Below, piece after piece: positions 8,742 through 16,971 of a stretch of 49,255 nt of DNA. The position numbers and the translations under genes are program-made. Numbering within the stretch: the stretch's first letter is position 1; each line of letters starts with the position of its first letter. The notes under the pieces were generated by a model. That model had not been told where the DNA came from and did no database searches. It saw only the letters and a list, made by a program, of their open reading frames with translations. The DNA is from Planctomycetaceae bacterium (lineage in GTDB: Bacteria; Planctomycetota; Planctomycetia; Planctomycetales; Planctomycetaceae). The stretch spans positions 1 through 49,255 of the forward strand of contig JAEUII010000375.1 in assembly GCA_016795145.1 (NCBI GenBank), written 5' to 3'.

Positions 8742-9698
8742 ATGAATCACTTCGCTCTCACAATTGCCTCCGTGGCCCTCTTATTTGAAGCGTTTGCCGG
8801 AGGCACGAATGCAGTTCAGGCACAGGAGGCAACTTCGCAGAAGCGATATCTGATCGTTCACTCCGATGACGCGGGAATGAGCCACTCGGTGAATCGTGCT
8901 ACGATCGATGCGATGGAGAAAGGGTTTGTTTCTTCCTGCAGCATCATGGTGCCGTGTCCATGGTTTCCGGAGTTCGCCGAATGGGCAAAGAAGCATCCGG
9001 AGAAGGACTTTGGAATTCACCTGACTCTCAACTCCGAGTTCGGTGGTTATCGCTGGGGGCCTGTGGCGGGTAAGGACAAGGTTCCGACCCTTGTCGACGC
9101 GGACGGCTATCTTCACCGCCGCAAAGAGGATGTCGTGGGACATGCTCGACCGGCCGAAGTGGAGATCGAACTCCGTGCTCAGATCGACAAGGCACTCGCC
9201 GCAGGAATTCGGCTCAGCCATCTGGACACTCACATGGGCACCGTCGTTGCTTCCGGCGACATGCTGGATGTCTATGTTCGACTGGGGCTTGAGTACAAGC
9301 TGCCAGTGATGATCATGAGGCACATTGATCCACTACTGGCCCCGGGTTATCCCGATCTCGTTGCTCGCCGTGAAGGGTATATCACGCAGCTTGAATCTGC
9401 CGGGCTTCCGCCGATTGACTACCTGTTTCAATACTACGATGGCAAAGATCACGATGCCCGGCGGCGACGGTACCTTGAAACGTTTAAGAATCTGAAACCC
9501 GGAGTGACTCAGATGATCATCCATTGCGGCACTGACGACGCCGAACTGCAGTCGATCACCAGCAGTCATTTTCTGCGCGGTGATGATGCTCGTATCTTTT
9601 CCGATCCAGCGGTGAAGGCGGAGATTGACGCCATGGGAATCGAGATCATCAGCTGGACGCAGCTCACGGGAATGCATCAAAAGGCCGGCGATCGCTGA
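8742..9698 (+). CDS. Secreted YdjC/ChbG-like carbohydrate deacetylase
   Basis: A 318-residue protein with the start at the ATG at 8742, which begins a signal peptide (MNHFALTIAS to about VQAQEA, cleavage near 27). In-frame ATG codons upstream at 8670 and 8712 would put charged residues ahead of it and are less likely. The metal-binding residues of the YdjC family are visible: Asp42 and Asp43 in HSDDAGMS, His93 in GIHLTLN, and His160 and His164 in HLDTHMG. Members remove acetyl groups from sugars such as diacetylchitobiose. Here the protein is exported, as is common for planctomycete members, so it may act on an extracellular or periplasmic glycan. The stop codon overlaps the start of the YbaN-like gene. 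Confidence 0.85.
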   Translation: MNHFALTIASVALLFEAFAGGTNAVQAQEATSQKRYLIVHSDDAGMSHSVNRATIDAMEKGFVSSCSIMVPCPWFPEFAEWAKKHPEKDFGIHLTLNSEFGGYRWGPVAGKDKVPTLVDADGYLHRRKEDVVGHARPAEVEIELRAQIDKALAAGIRLSHLDTHMGTVVASGDMLDVYVRLGLEYKLPVMIMRHIDPLLAPGYPDLVARREGYITQLESAGLPPIDYLFQYYDGKDHDARRRRYLETFKNLKPGVTQMIIHCGTDDAELQSITSSHFLRGDDARIFSDPAVKAEIDAMGIEIISWTQLTGMHQKAGDR

Positions 9699-10075
9699 TG
9701 GCTCTGAATCCGGTCAAATGGCTTCTATTTCCTGCGGGCCTGTTTTGTCTTGCGCTGGGATTCCTGGGGATCCTGTTGCCAGGCTTGCCAGCCACACCGT
9801 TCGTGCTGCTTGCCGCGTGGCTGTTTTCGCGATCATCGCCCAGGTTTGAGCGTGCACTGGTGGAATCGCGTCTTTTTGGTCCCGTCCTGCGGGACTGGCG
9901 GACTCATCGCGGGATTACTCGACGAACACGATGGGCCGCATTGTTTGTCGTTGCCATCACCGTCGCTGTAACGTGCTTCATCGCGCCGGTGAACGACTGG
10001 CTGCGATGGACTGTTGCTGGACTGGCCGCTATCGGGATCTTTGTGATCCTTCGACTTCGCGTCATTCCGGGGTAG
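9698..10075 (+). CDS. DUF454 (YbaN-like) inner membrane protein
   Basis: A 125-residue protein with the features of the DUF454 family: two hydrophobic helices at about 8-45 containing GLPATPFVLLAAWLFSRSSPRF, then ESRLFGPVLRDWRTHRGI, then two more helices at about 80-122. The family is of unknown function. Its ATG shares one base with the TGA of the deacetylase gene (TGATG), so translation is probably coupled. The meaning of that pairing is unclear. Confidence 0.85.
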   Translation: MALNPVKWLLFPAGLFCLALGFLGILLPGLPATPFVLLAAWLFSRSSPRFERALVESRLFGPVLRDWRTHRGITRRTRWAALFVVAITVAVTCFIAPVNDWLRWTVAGLAAIGIFVILRLRVIPG

Positions 10076-10120
10076 GGCTTTCCGTTGGGCACCGGTCTAT
10101 GGGCTCTAAGTAAGTTCAGA

Positions 10121-10147
10121 ACCCGCGGCTAGCGCCTTGCGGCTCAC
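10121..10147. repeat. 27-bp dispersed repeat, inverted partner of 7535-7561
   Basis: Exact reverse complement of the element at 7535-7561. It lies in the 221-base gap between convergent genes together with the GGATCTT hairpin. Confidence 0.75.
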
Positions 10148-10226
10148 GGTCGGCAAGCCTTCCGGTGAATTTCCAGTGTTGGCTCGGTCAACACCGGAAG
10201 GCTCGTATCGTTCCGCCGTCACTCAG

Positions 10227-10244
10227 GGATCTTTAGCAAGATCC
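10227..10244. repeat. Dispersed GGATCTT hairpin, copy 2, at a convergent junction
   Basis: GGATCTT, loop TAGC, AAGATCC, followed by CACTACC. It lies between the convergent ends of the YbaN-like gene (10075) and the first porin gene (10297). Confidence 0.8.
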
Positions 10245-10296
10245 ACTACCTCAAACCCAAACTCTGTCTTGAAAACGTCCGCATCGACGCTCTGGC

Positions 10297-11802
10297 TTAG
10301 AAGTCCCAGGCCACTCGCATGCCGTAGCCGTAGTAATCGCCGCCACCTGGAGACGCCTGAGCATCGCGAATCGTGTAGGTGTAGTTACTCTGAATCTTCA
10401 GGTTTGGGTTCAGGAACCAGTTGAGTCCCAGAGTGACGTCGTCGAGACGTCCGCCGTCCATGCCCGAGTCAACAAGGCACAGCTGGTTGTATCGAGCACC
10501 GACCTGGAAGGCACCAAGATATCCGCACTTTCCGTAGTTGTTCTTTGGGATCACGCGACCGAAAACACCGGACTTCTTCTCGTATTCACGGTGCTCCCCG
10601 GTCAGGAAGTACAGAGTCTCCGCATACCAGCCGTAGACGTAAACATCACCCAGCTGAGCTCCCAGAGGCGCCGAGGTTCCGTTACCGATGGACTTGTGGT
10701 TCCATGCGCCCATGTATTCTGCCTGAAACATGAGTGAATCCATCTGATGGACGAACTCAAGTCCAGCCATTTCCACTTCGGTCGTGTTGAACAATCCTGT
10801 GTTGGAAAGCGTTGGGTTAACGCCACCCATACCATTTCGAAGGGAGCCGCGAGCACGATACTGAGCCTGATGGTTGTTGGGGTCGCGGACGCTTCCGGAC
10901 ACTCCAAGGTGTGTCAGATACCGACCTTCATCTTCGAACCAGGGCAAATAGGTAACTCGGCTCGTCCATGCATATTCGCCATCACCAATTCCATAGCCGA
11001 AACCATTGCTGTTATTCTTGAAGACGCCCGTCGACCAGGTGCCGTGTTCTTCTGCCCAGTTGTCCCACACGACAACGCCTGGGGTAAACCCGTTATTGAA
11101 TGCTCCAGTGAAGATATCCTGGTTATACGAACGTTCCATGAACTCGAGATACCGACTGCTTGTAAGATGCTCGAAACCGATCGGCTCCTTGACATTGCCG
11201 ATGCGCAGGTTGTTTACGATCGGGACTTCGCGGAATGTGATCCACAGGTCGGTCGGAACTGGCACCGTAATGACGTTGGTTTCGGTCGGGGTGGTGCCTG
11301 GGTTGTCGTTGACTGAGTTCACAAAGTCGAACTCAGCACACCAGTCAATGGTCTCATACATTGTTCCGTCGGCACGAAGGCGGGCACGTCGGAACGTCAC
11401 GGCATCCTGATCTGTAAACGGACCGGTTCCGGCGAATGCTCCTCGGCTTGCTTCGAGGAATACTGTGTCGAATTGAACTCGGCCGCCGACATGGAACTTG
11501 AAGTTCTTGTCCTTGGTGCTGGCTTCAAAGCCGTTGTTCCATTTCGCCGAAAATGAAAGTGGATCATCTGGCTTCTTGTCAGCTTTTCCAACGACCTGGC
11601 CGTTCAGTTCCGTCATCTGCCCGATCATCGCCTCATCGGCCGCTTTCAACGCGTCGAGATCGTCACGCAGCTGCTTGTTCTCCATCTCAATGGCGTCAAG
11701 TCGCGCCTTGAGATTCGCGAGGTCGTCACTGGCAATTGCGGCCGGACAAAGAGCGGCTAAAAACAATGCGGCAACGCACTTCTTCCATGAAGTTGGTAGC
11801 AT
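10297..11802 (-). CDS. O/P-type outer membrane porin with N-terminal coiled coil (first of two)
   Basis: A 501-residue outer membrane protein. A signal peptide (residues 1-24, ending AAIAS) is followed by a coiled coil, LKARLDAIEMENKQLRDDL, at about 30-50. The barrel starts with KFHVGGRVQFDTV near 105-117 and TFRRARLRADG, as in phosphate-selective porins O and P, and the last strand ends in GMRVAWDF with the C-terminal Phe needed by the BAM complex. The channel would carry anions or small solutes, but substrate choice cannot be read from the sequence. A similar gene of the same strand lies 282 bases upstream (12085-13674), probably a divergent duplicate. Confidence 0.88.
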   Translation of the reverse strand: MLPTSWKKCVAALFLAALCPAAIASDDLANLKARLDAIEMENKQLRDDLDALKAADEAMIGQMTELNGQVVGKADKKPDDPLSFSAKWNNGFEASTKDKNFKFHVGGRVQFDTVFLEASRGAFAGTGPFTDQDAVTFRRARLRADGTMYETIDWCAEFDFVNSVNDNPGTTPTETNVITVPVPTDLWITFREVPIVNNLRIGNVKEPIGFEHLTSSRYLEFMERSYNQDIFTGAFNNGFTPGVVVWDNWAEEHGTWSTGVFKNNSNGFGYGIGDGEYAWTSRVTYLPWFEDEGRYLTHLGVSGSVRDPNNHQAQYRARGSLRNGMGGVNPTLSNTGLFNTTEVEMAGLEFVHQMDSLMFQAEYMGAWNHKSIGNGTSAPLGAQLGDVYVYGWYAETLYFLTGEHREYEKKSGVFGRVIPKNNYGKCGYLGAFQVGARYNQLCLVDSGMDGGRLDDVTLGLNWFLNPNLKIQSNYTYTIRDAQASPGGGDYYGYGMRVAWDF

Positions 11803-11873
11803 GACATGTCCCTGTTGAATTCCGTCTCAACACTTCGAGGACTCGTGGCTCACAAATGAGGCGGTCCGTGAAT

Positions 11874-11888
11874 GAATCTTTAAGATTC
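11874..11888. promoter_or_regulatory. 15-bp perfect palindrome upstream of the first porin gene
   Basis: GAATCTT-T-AAGATTC, a 7-bp perfect inverted repeat 72 bases ahead of the porin start at 11802. Its place suggests an operator, but a hairpin in the leader RNA is also possible. Confidence 0.35.
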
Positions 11889-12084
11889 AATGAAGGTTTT
11901 CTCACAGGACTGAGATCGGAACCAGCAGCTGCGTGATGTCACGCAGAATTGTTAAGACCATTAGCTGAACAAACGACGCTACAGTCGGAATCCGGTTGAC
12001 CAGGCTGGGCAAACTTTGCGGTTCACGCCATGGGGCGATTGCGGCGGAAGTTGCCACTTCCTGGTTTCTCGATTTCCCGCTTGG

Positions 12085-13674
12085 CTAGTAATTCACCTGA
12101 ACCTGAAAGCGCAGCATGGATCCCTCAAACTGCTCATAGGACAGAGTGTTTGCGGCGCTTTGTGCCGTTGTGTTTGTGCGGTCCGTAATGGAGTACATGG
12201 CAACAAGTTCCAGCGATTTTGAGAATTGCCATTCGGTGCCAATGTCCCATTCCTGGATCTGTGACATCGGGGCATTGCGTTCTGTTTTGTAGCCTCCGTT
12301 GTAGTAGTTCCAGCGTGCAAATGGCCAAAGTTCACCCTTATCCAGTTTCTGGCGGTACATCATCATGGCGTACCCGCCTGTGATCGACGAATCCGTGACA
12401 CGCGTCTGTGCATCATTCAGAGCAGGGCCTCTTCCGATATTCCACTCCGCCTGAAATCCCAGCGGTTGCGGATAATAAATCAGAGTCCATGCAAGCCGCT
12501 CATCAAGGATGCCCTCCTGACCATTCGTCTCAAGTGTTCCTTGTGGACGCACTGCAGGACCAACGCCCAGAGGACTGATCGGAGATGACAGTACCGTGTA
12601 TTGCCCTGTGTATCCCTGCATACTGACTTCCATCAGTTGGCAGTCGTTTAGCCAGAACGGGTAAGTGAATCGGGCGATCGCATGCATGTTGTCGTTCTGC
12701 TCGCGGAATGATCCCCCCTGTCCGTTGTAGACACCAACTCCAAACATTCCGTAGTTGCCGGATCCTTTCAGACCATCATCCATCACATACTTGAGAATGT
12801 CCTGTACTTCCTTTGGAGTCCAGTACAGAAAGATCCCAAGATCTCGTTCATTTCGAGCGGCAGTATTCAAGCCATCGTTTCGATCGAGCGGGAGTCGGTT
12901 GGAGCTGGATTGCAGGTTCTCCCATCCATACGGGATCTTGGACTGGCCAACTCGGAAGCGAAGCTCTTTCTGGTCATCCAAAAAGACATCAGCGTAAAGG
13001 TCGCGTATTTGAGCAAACTGATTCGAATCGGAGCTTCCGGGCACGTTTGACGCGAAGTCCGGCTGGAAGTACAGAGATACGTGTTCCGAAACATCCCCAC
13101 TGAGGATCAGGCGAGCTCGACGAATCAGGAAACTCTGATCGTCTCCGACAGAACTGTCACCAACATGTTGTGGACGGGCGGGGGACTCGTTGTCAAAGAC
13201 TTGATTCAGGCGGAACTGGGCGTAACCGCGAATTGTGTATTTGTCATACCACTTCTTCTCCCTCTTCGCATCTTCCGCTTTCTTTTTCTGAGCGGCTTCT
13301 GCGTCCTTTGTCGCTTCGGCCTCAAGCTCAGCAACGAGCTGGTCCAGCCGCTGGTTGGTCTCTCGCGAGAGCTTCAGGGCATCGTCGTAGGATTGCGGCT
13401 GATCCTGCGACTCGGCGTCCTGCGGCTCATCCGAAACGAGTGACGCTCGTCCTGCGTTCGAGTTTCTCAGCTCCGTCAGTTCGTCCTGCAACGCAAGATT
13501 CTGGTCTTCCAACTCCTGCATGCGAGCTGTCAGGGTGCTGAGTCTCGATTCGAAGGATTCAAAGGATTGTGGTCCGTCATCAGGTTCCTGTGCCACAGCC
13601 CCGTTGGCATACAGCAGGAAACCCGCCAGGACGGCAACGGACGGGAAGTTTCTGAACGTGCGACAGAAGCTCAT
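12085..13674 (-). CDS. O/P-type outer membrane porin with N-terminal coiled coil (second of two)
   Basis: A 529-residue outer membrane protein. A signal peptide at residues 1-28 ends NGAVAQ. A long coiled coil runs at about 35-125 with heptads such as SRLSTLTARMQELEDQN, interrupted by a charged stretch. The barrel begins with KYTIRGYAQFRLNQV, then FLIRRARLILSGDV, the typical O/P-porin strands, and ends MLRFQVQVNY with a terminal aromatic residue. It is longer than the first porin and diverged in the loops, so the two may pass different solutes. The coiled coil could tie the outer membrane to another envelope layer. Confidence 0.88.
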   Translation of the reverse strand: MSFCRTFRNFPSVAVLAGFLLYANGAVAQEPDDGPQSFESFESRLSTLTARMQELEDQNLALQDELTELRNSNAGRASLVSDEPQDAESQDQPQSYDDALKLSRETNQRLDQLVAELEAEATKDAEAAQKKKAEDAKREKKWYDKYTIRGYAQFRLNQVFDNESPARPQHVGDSSVGDDQSFLIRRARLILSGDVSEHVSLYFQPDFASNVPGSSDSNQFAQIRDLYADVFLDDQKELRFRVGQSKIPYGWENLQSSSNRLPLDRNDGLNTAARNERDLGIFLYWTPKEVQDILKYVMDDGLKGSGNYGMFGVGVYNGQGGSFREQNDNMHAIARFTYPFWLNDCQLMEVSMQGYTGQYTVLSSPISPLGVGPAVRPQGTLETNGQEGILDERLAWTLIYYPQPLGFQAEWNIGRGPALNDAQTRVTDSSITGGYAMMMYRQKLDKGELWPFARWNYYNGGYKTERNAPMSQIQEWDIGTEWQFSKSLELVAMYSITDRTNTTAQSAANTLSYEQFEGSMLRFQVQVNY

Positions 13675-14085
13675 GCTGGTCCTTCAGCTTGATACCCTGG
13701 AATTCGGGCGATCGCACGGCTCGACCAATCTCGTTGAATTGTTGTGCCATGCTTTGCACACCTTTGGCAAGATTCATCGGATTCTGTCGCTATGTGGGCG
13801 TGTGGTTGAATTGTTAAGATTTCGGTCCGGGTAAAGGGGTTTTTCCAGAAGTTCCTATCACGGCAGATGGGTTGGTCTGGAAAACAGGGTGCAGTAGGGT
13901 GTTTTCGGGGAATGGGTTGTCTGTCTCGAATCCCGCAATTATGCAGCCGAGCTTGGCGGCGCTTGATTGGGGGCAGTTTCCAACTAACCTGACAAGTCCG
14001 TGCACTGGTCTCCGCACGTCTCTGTAGACCGTTGAGTTGGCGCGGTTTTACCTTCGAACTCCCATTTTGACAGTCTGAGTCTTGT
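13675..14085. other. Intergenic region between divergent porin and lactonase genes
   Basis: About 410 bases. It should hold two divergent promoters. I saw no clear repeat, terminator or coding remnant in it. Confidence 0.4.
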
Positions 14086-14994
14086 ATGTGGATGCGGACA
14101 ACTTGCGTGCTTTTTGCGTTCACTGCATCAGTGGTCGCTGACGATCCCATTCCTGGCGTAGGGCCCACTGGTCCCGTCAAACAGGTTCAGACGGGCTTCG
14201 AGTTCACCGAAGGACCGGCATCTGACAGTGCCGGAAATCTCTACTTCACCGACATCCCAAAGAACAGAATTCACCTGCTCGATGCTCAGGGCAATGTCTC
14301 GGTCTTCATTGAACCATCCGGTCACTGCAATGGCCTGATGCTTGTCGGCGATCGTCTGCTGGCTTGCGAAATGGATGGTCGCCTGAAGCAATTCAAGATT
14401 TCCGATAAGTCCGAGTCTGTTCTTGCAGATCAGTTCGACGGCAAGCGATTCAATGCTCCCAATGACCTGGTGATCGATCGTCAGGGCGGAATCTACTTTA
14501 CTGATCCGCGGTTCCGTGCTCCGGATCCATGGCCACAGGGAAAAGAAGCCGTCTACTACCGCGCGGCCGATGGAAAGGTGTCGCGTCTGATTGAAGACCG
14601 AAAGGCTCCAAACGGAATCATCCTGTCTCCCGATGAGAAGACTTTGTATGTCATCCCAAGCATGGAGAAAGAGATGTGGGCGTATGAAGTCACTGAGCCT
14701 GGCAAGCTGGGAGCAGGTCGGGTTCTGTGTGAGCTGCGTCAAAAGACCGGTGAATCCAGTGGCGGCGATGGCTTGACGATCGACACAAACGGAAACCTCT
14801 ACATCACTTCATCGCTTGGCATTCAGGTCGTTGGGGCTGAAGGCAAGATTCTGGGAGTTATCAGCTTTCCGGAACAACCAGCGAACGTGACGTTTGGAGG
14901 GCTGGATCGCAAGACTCTGTTCGTGACCGCTCGCAAATCTGTTTACTCCGTGCCGATGGAGGCAACCGGCCACGTGTTTACCGGGCCGCAGTAG
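14086..14994 (+). CDS. Secreted SMP-30/gluconolactonase-like hydrolase
   Basis: A 302-residue protein with a short signal peptide (about 1-18, ending VVADD); an ATG two codons in (14092) is an equally good start. The six-bladed beta-propeller of the SMP-30 family is recognisable by repeated strands such as FTEGPASDSAGNLYFTD (34-50), HCNGLMLVGDRLLACE, FNAPNDLVIDRQGGIYFTDPRF and APNGIILSPDEKTLYV. The Glu of FTEGP, the Asn of APNGI and the Asp of LTIDTNGNLY fit the metal-binding residues of the family. Such enzymes open sugar lactones; the exported form suggests a role in degrading sugars outside the cytoplasm. Confidence 0.87.
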   Translation: MWMRTTCVLFAFTASVVADDPIPGVGPTGPVKQVQTGFEFTEGPASDSAGNLYFTDIPKNRIHLLDAQGNVSVFIEPSGHCNGLMLVGDRLLACEMDGRLKQFKISDKSESVLADQFDGKRFNAPNDLVIDRQGGIYFTDPRFRAPDPWPQGKEAVYYRAADGKVSRLIEDRKAPNGIILSPDEKTLYVIPSMEKEMWAYEVTEPGKLGAGRVLCELRQKTGESSGGDGLTIDTNGNLYITSSLGIQVVGAEGKILGVISFPEQPANVTFGGLDRKTLFVTARKSVYSVPMEATGHVFTGPQ

Positions 14995-15083
14995 GACCGC
15001 ATTGCGCGGTGGGTAATGGCTTCGTCAAGCATGGTCTTTCGGGGCGTCGTCCATGCGAATGGTGCTGCGACTCAGGGACTCAG

Positions 15084-15101
15084 GGATCTTTGGCAAGATC
15101 C
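15084..15101. repeat. Dispersed GGATCTT hairpin, copy 3, at a convergent junction
   Basis: GGATCTT, loop TGGC, AAGATCC, followed by CACTACG. It fills most of the space between the lactonase gene (ends 14994) and the SWIM gene (ends 15103); the hairpin ends one base before the SWIM stop codon. Confidence 0.8.
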
Positions 15102-15102
15102 A

Positions 15103-16971
15103 CTACGTCTCATGTACTAACGCCATCCAGTCATGAAGTTGCAGCTCTCGAAGTGTTGTCCGTGAGCAAATGGCAGCGGCCAGCCAGCGAGCCGCTAACT
15201 GTTGCGGCACATCTGCTGTTCGAACGCCTCGGATATCCGTCGTTGTTGCCATTGTGGCACTGGTGAGCGAACCAAGCAGTGTCGCAGCATCGGTTCGCGA
15301 CTGGCTTCGCAACTTCACCACGTCGCGAGCCGCCGATCCTGCCAGGGTTTGAGGGATCGCGTGGCGACCTCCCGTCGCAATCGCTCTCAACCAGCGCTCG
15401 AGCGATTCGTCCGCAGATGCCGCGGCGATCGGGCGAGGAACCATGGTGACTCGTACCGGCCATTTCTCGCAGCGTGAAAGCTGTGTCTTTTCAAGCCGAT
15501 GCAGTCCAATGGACCGATGCGTTTCACCGTTCGAAAGCATCAACTTTGGACGCTCTGCCACTTCACCCTCCGGCACTTCTGCTTGGCTGCCGAGTTCATG
15601 TGAAGCTGGACTGCATGCGAGCAATTGAATGCGACCTGCGTTGGCTCGTTCGATTCGCCCGATGCAACGAATCTTCAGCCCGGGTGCACAGGCAAGCGTT
15701 GTCAGGCTGTCGCGGAAACTGAGTTCATCGTCTGCCAGCGCAATCGTCAGGCTGAGAATCACGTCGGAGTTCGGGACCGCGACAATCAGTTCATGTTCGT
15801 GATAACCCAGAACGATCGCTTCAAAGAAGAGCAGATCACTTCCTGCTGGTTTCATGAAGTCTGGCTTGTCTGATTCGTTGAAGGATTGTCGAATCTGGTC
15901 GGCGAGAGGTGTTTGAAACTTCGCTGCCACCGGACCTGCATTCCAGCCCTTTCCATCGACCGGAACGGCACGAGCTGATTCGCCGCCGCCGAGTCGTCCG
16001 TCCGCAGAACGAGTTCCCTTCGACAACAAGAGACACTTTTGGCTGAGTGCTCGATGTGACAGGCTGAGCCCGGCCAGCGTGACTCCAGACTGCCATGCCT
16101 GCGGAATCCGAGAAGCATCACCTGGCTGAACGTCACTGACACTTCCGATCCAGCCGTCATCGGCCATCAGCCAGGTGACAACACCCGCATAACCACTGCG
16201 AGTCAGAATCGGTTCACAGAATAGTGCGTGCAGCTTCTGGCTTTCGACAGGAACAAATTGGCGTCGCGCGACGCCAATCCATCGAATCGGTGTCGGGCTT
16301 TGGCGAACGACGTGCCGACAGGTCTCCAGCAGCTCCCGAAAATCCTCAACCGCTGTCTCCGAACGAAAATTCTCATCGTGATCTCGCAGCTGTCGAATGT
16401 CCGTCATCAATCGAAGCCCAGCCGCTGCCAATCGATGCAGCCCCTCCGAACGACATTCGTGAATGGCTCGTAGCAACTGCGATTGCTGCACCGCACCGCA
16501 TGATCGCAGGCCGGTGGCAAGGATTCTCGATGTGGCGTCGTCCATCTGCTGTGCTGCATGGATTGCGTTTGTCGTCAATTCTTCCGCAGGTTCGATGACC
16601 CCGCTGCCAGTCTTCCCCGAGGTTTCTTCGGCGCCTGACAATGCAGGGAGCTCGTCCGCCGAGGCTGTGTCGGCTGCTTCGAAACTCGACTCCACAATCC
16701 CGCAGACATTCAACACGGCAAGCACATGGAAGCACCGCGGTGAAAGCAGGCACGAGCATCGGACGTGGCCGAATTCAGTGACAAGTTCTGCCAGAACCTG
16801 CACGGTCTCTTCACCCGCCTGGACGTTCCACTGGCCCGCCTCGTGACGCCATTCCCAGCCGTCCGCCGCTTTGGGTTCTCGATCCAGCCGCTTCTGCAAT
16901 CGTTCCGGCGCGGCACTCAGCATGGAGGACAGGATCAGCGGATCAATGGACGGGCGAGGATTCTGATTCAT
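15103..16971 (-). CDS. SWIM zinc-finger protein of a DUF5682/VWA unit
   Basis: A protein of 622 residues from the ATG at 16971, which overlaps the stop of the preceding gene as ATGA, so translation is coupled. The open frame runs further upstream, inside the other gene, but has no conserved content there. The SWIM motif is at residues 72-82: C72-x-C74-x5-C80-x-H82 (RCSCLLSPRCFH). SWIM fingers bind zinc and are thought to contact DNA or proteins. The remaining 530 residues contain several segments with QL-rich and AR-rich helices and a C-terminal helical part; they may include the DUF5691-like region often coded next to SWIM proteins, but I am not sure. The position directly after a DUF5682-VWA protein is the same pairing found in many bacterial clusters of unknown role. 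Confidence 0.85.
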   Translation of the reverse strand: MNQNPRPSIDPLILSSMLSAAPERLQKRLDREPKAADGWEWRHEAGQWNVQAGEETVQVLAELVTEFGHVRCSCLLSPRCFHVLAVLNVCGIVESSFEAADTASADELPALSGAEETSGKTGSGVIEPAEELTTNAIHAAQQMDDATSRILATGLRSCGAVQQSQLLRAIHECRSEGLHRLAAAGLRLMTDIRQLRDHDENFRSETAVEDFRELLETCRHVVRQSPTPIRWIGVARRQFVPVESQKLHALFCEPILTRSGYAGVVTWLMADDGWIGSVSDVQPGDASRIPQAWQSGVTLAGLSLSHRALSQKCLLLSKGTRSADGRLGGGESARAVPVDGKGWNAGPVAAKFQTPLADQIRQSFNESDKPDFMKPAGSDLLFFEAIVLGYHEHELIVAVPNSDVILSLTIALADDELSFRDSLTTLACAPGLKIRCIGRIERANAGRIQLLACSPASHELGSQAEVPEGEVAERPKLMLSNGETHRSIGLHRLEKTQLSRCEKWPVRVTMVPRPIAAASADESLERWLRAIATGGRHAIPQTLAGSAARDVVKLRSQSRTDAATLLGSLTSATMATTTDIRGVRTADVPQQLAARWLAAAICSRTTLRELQLHDWMALVHET

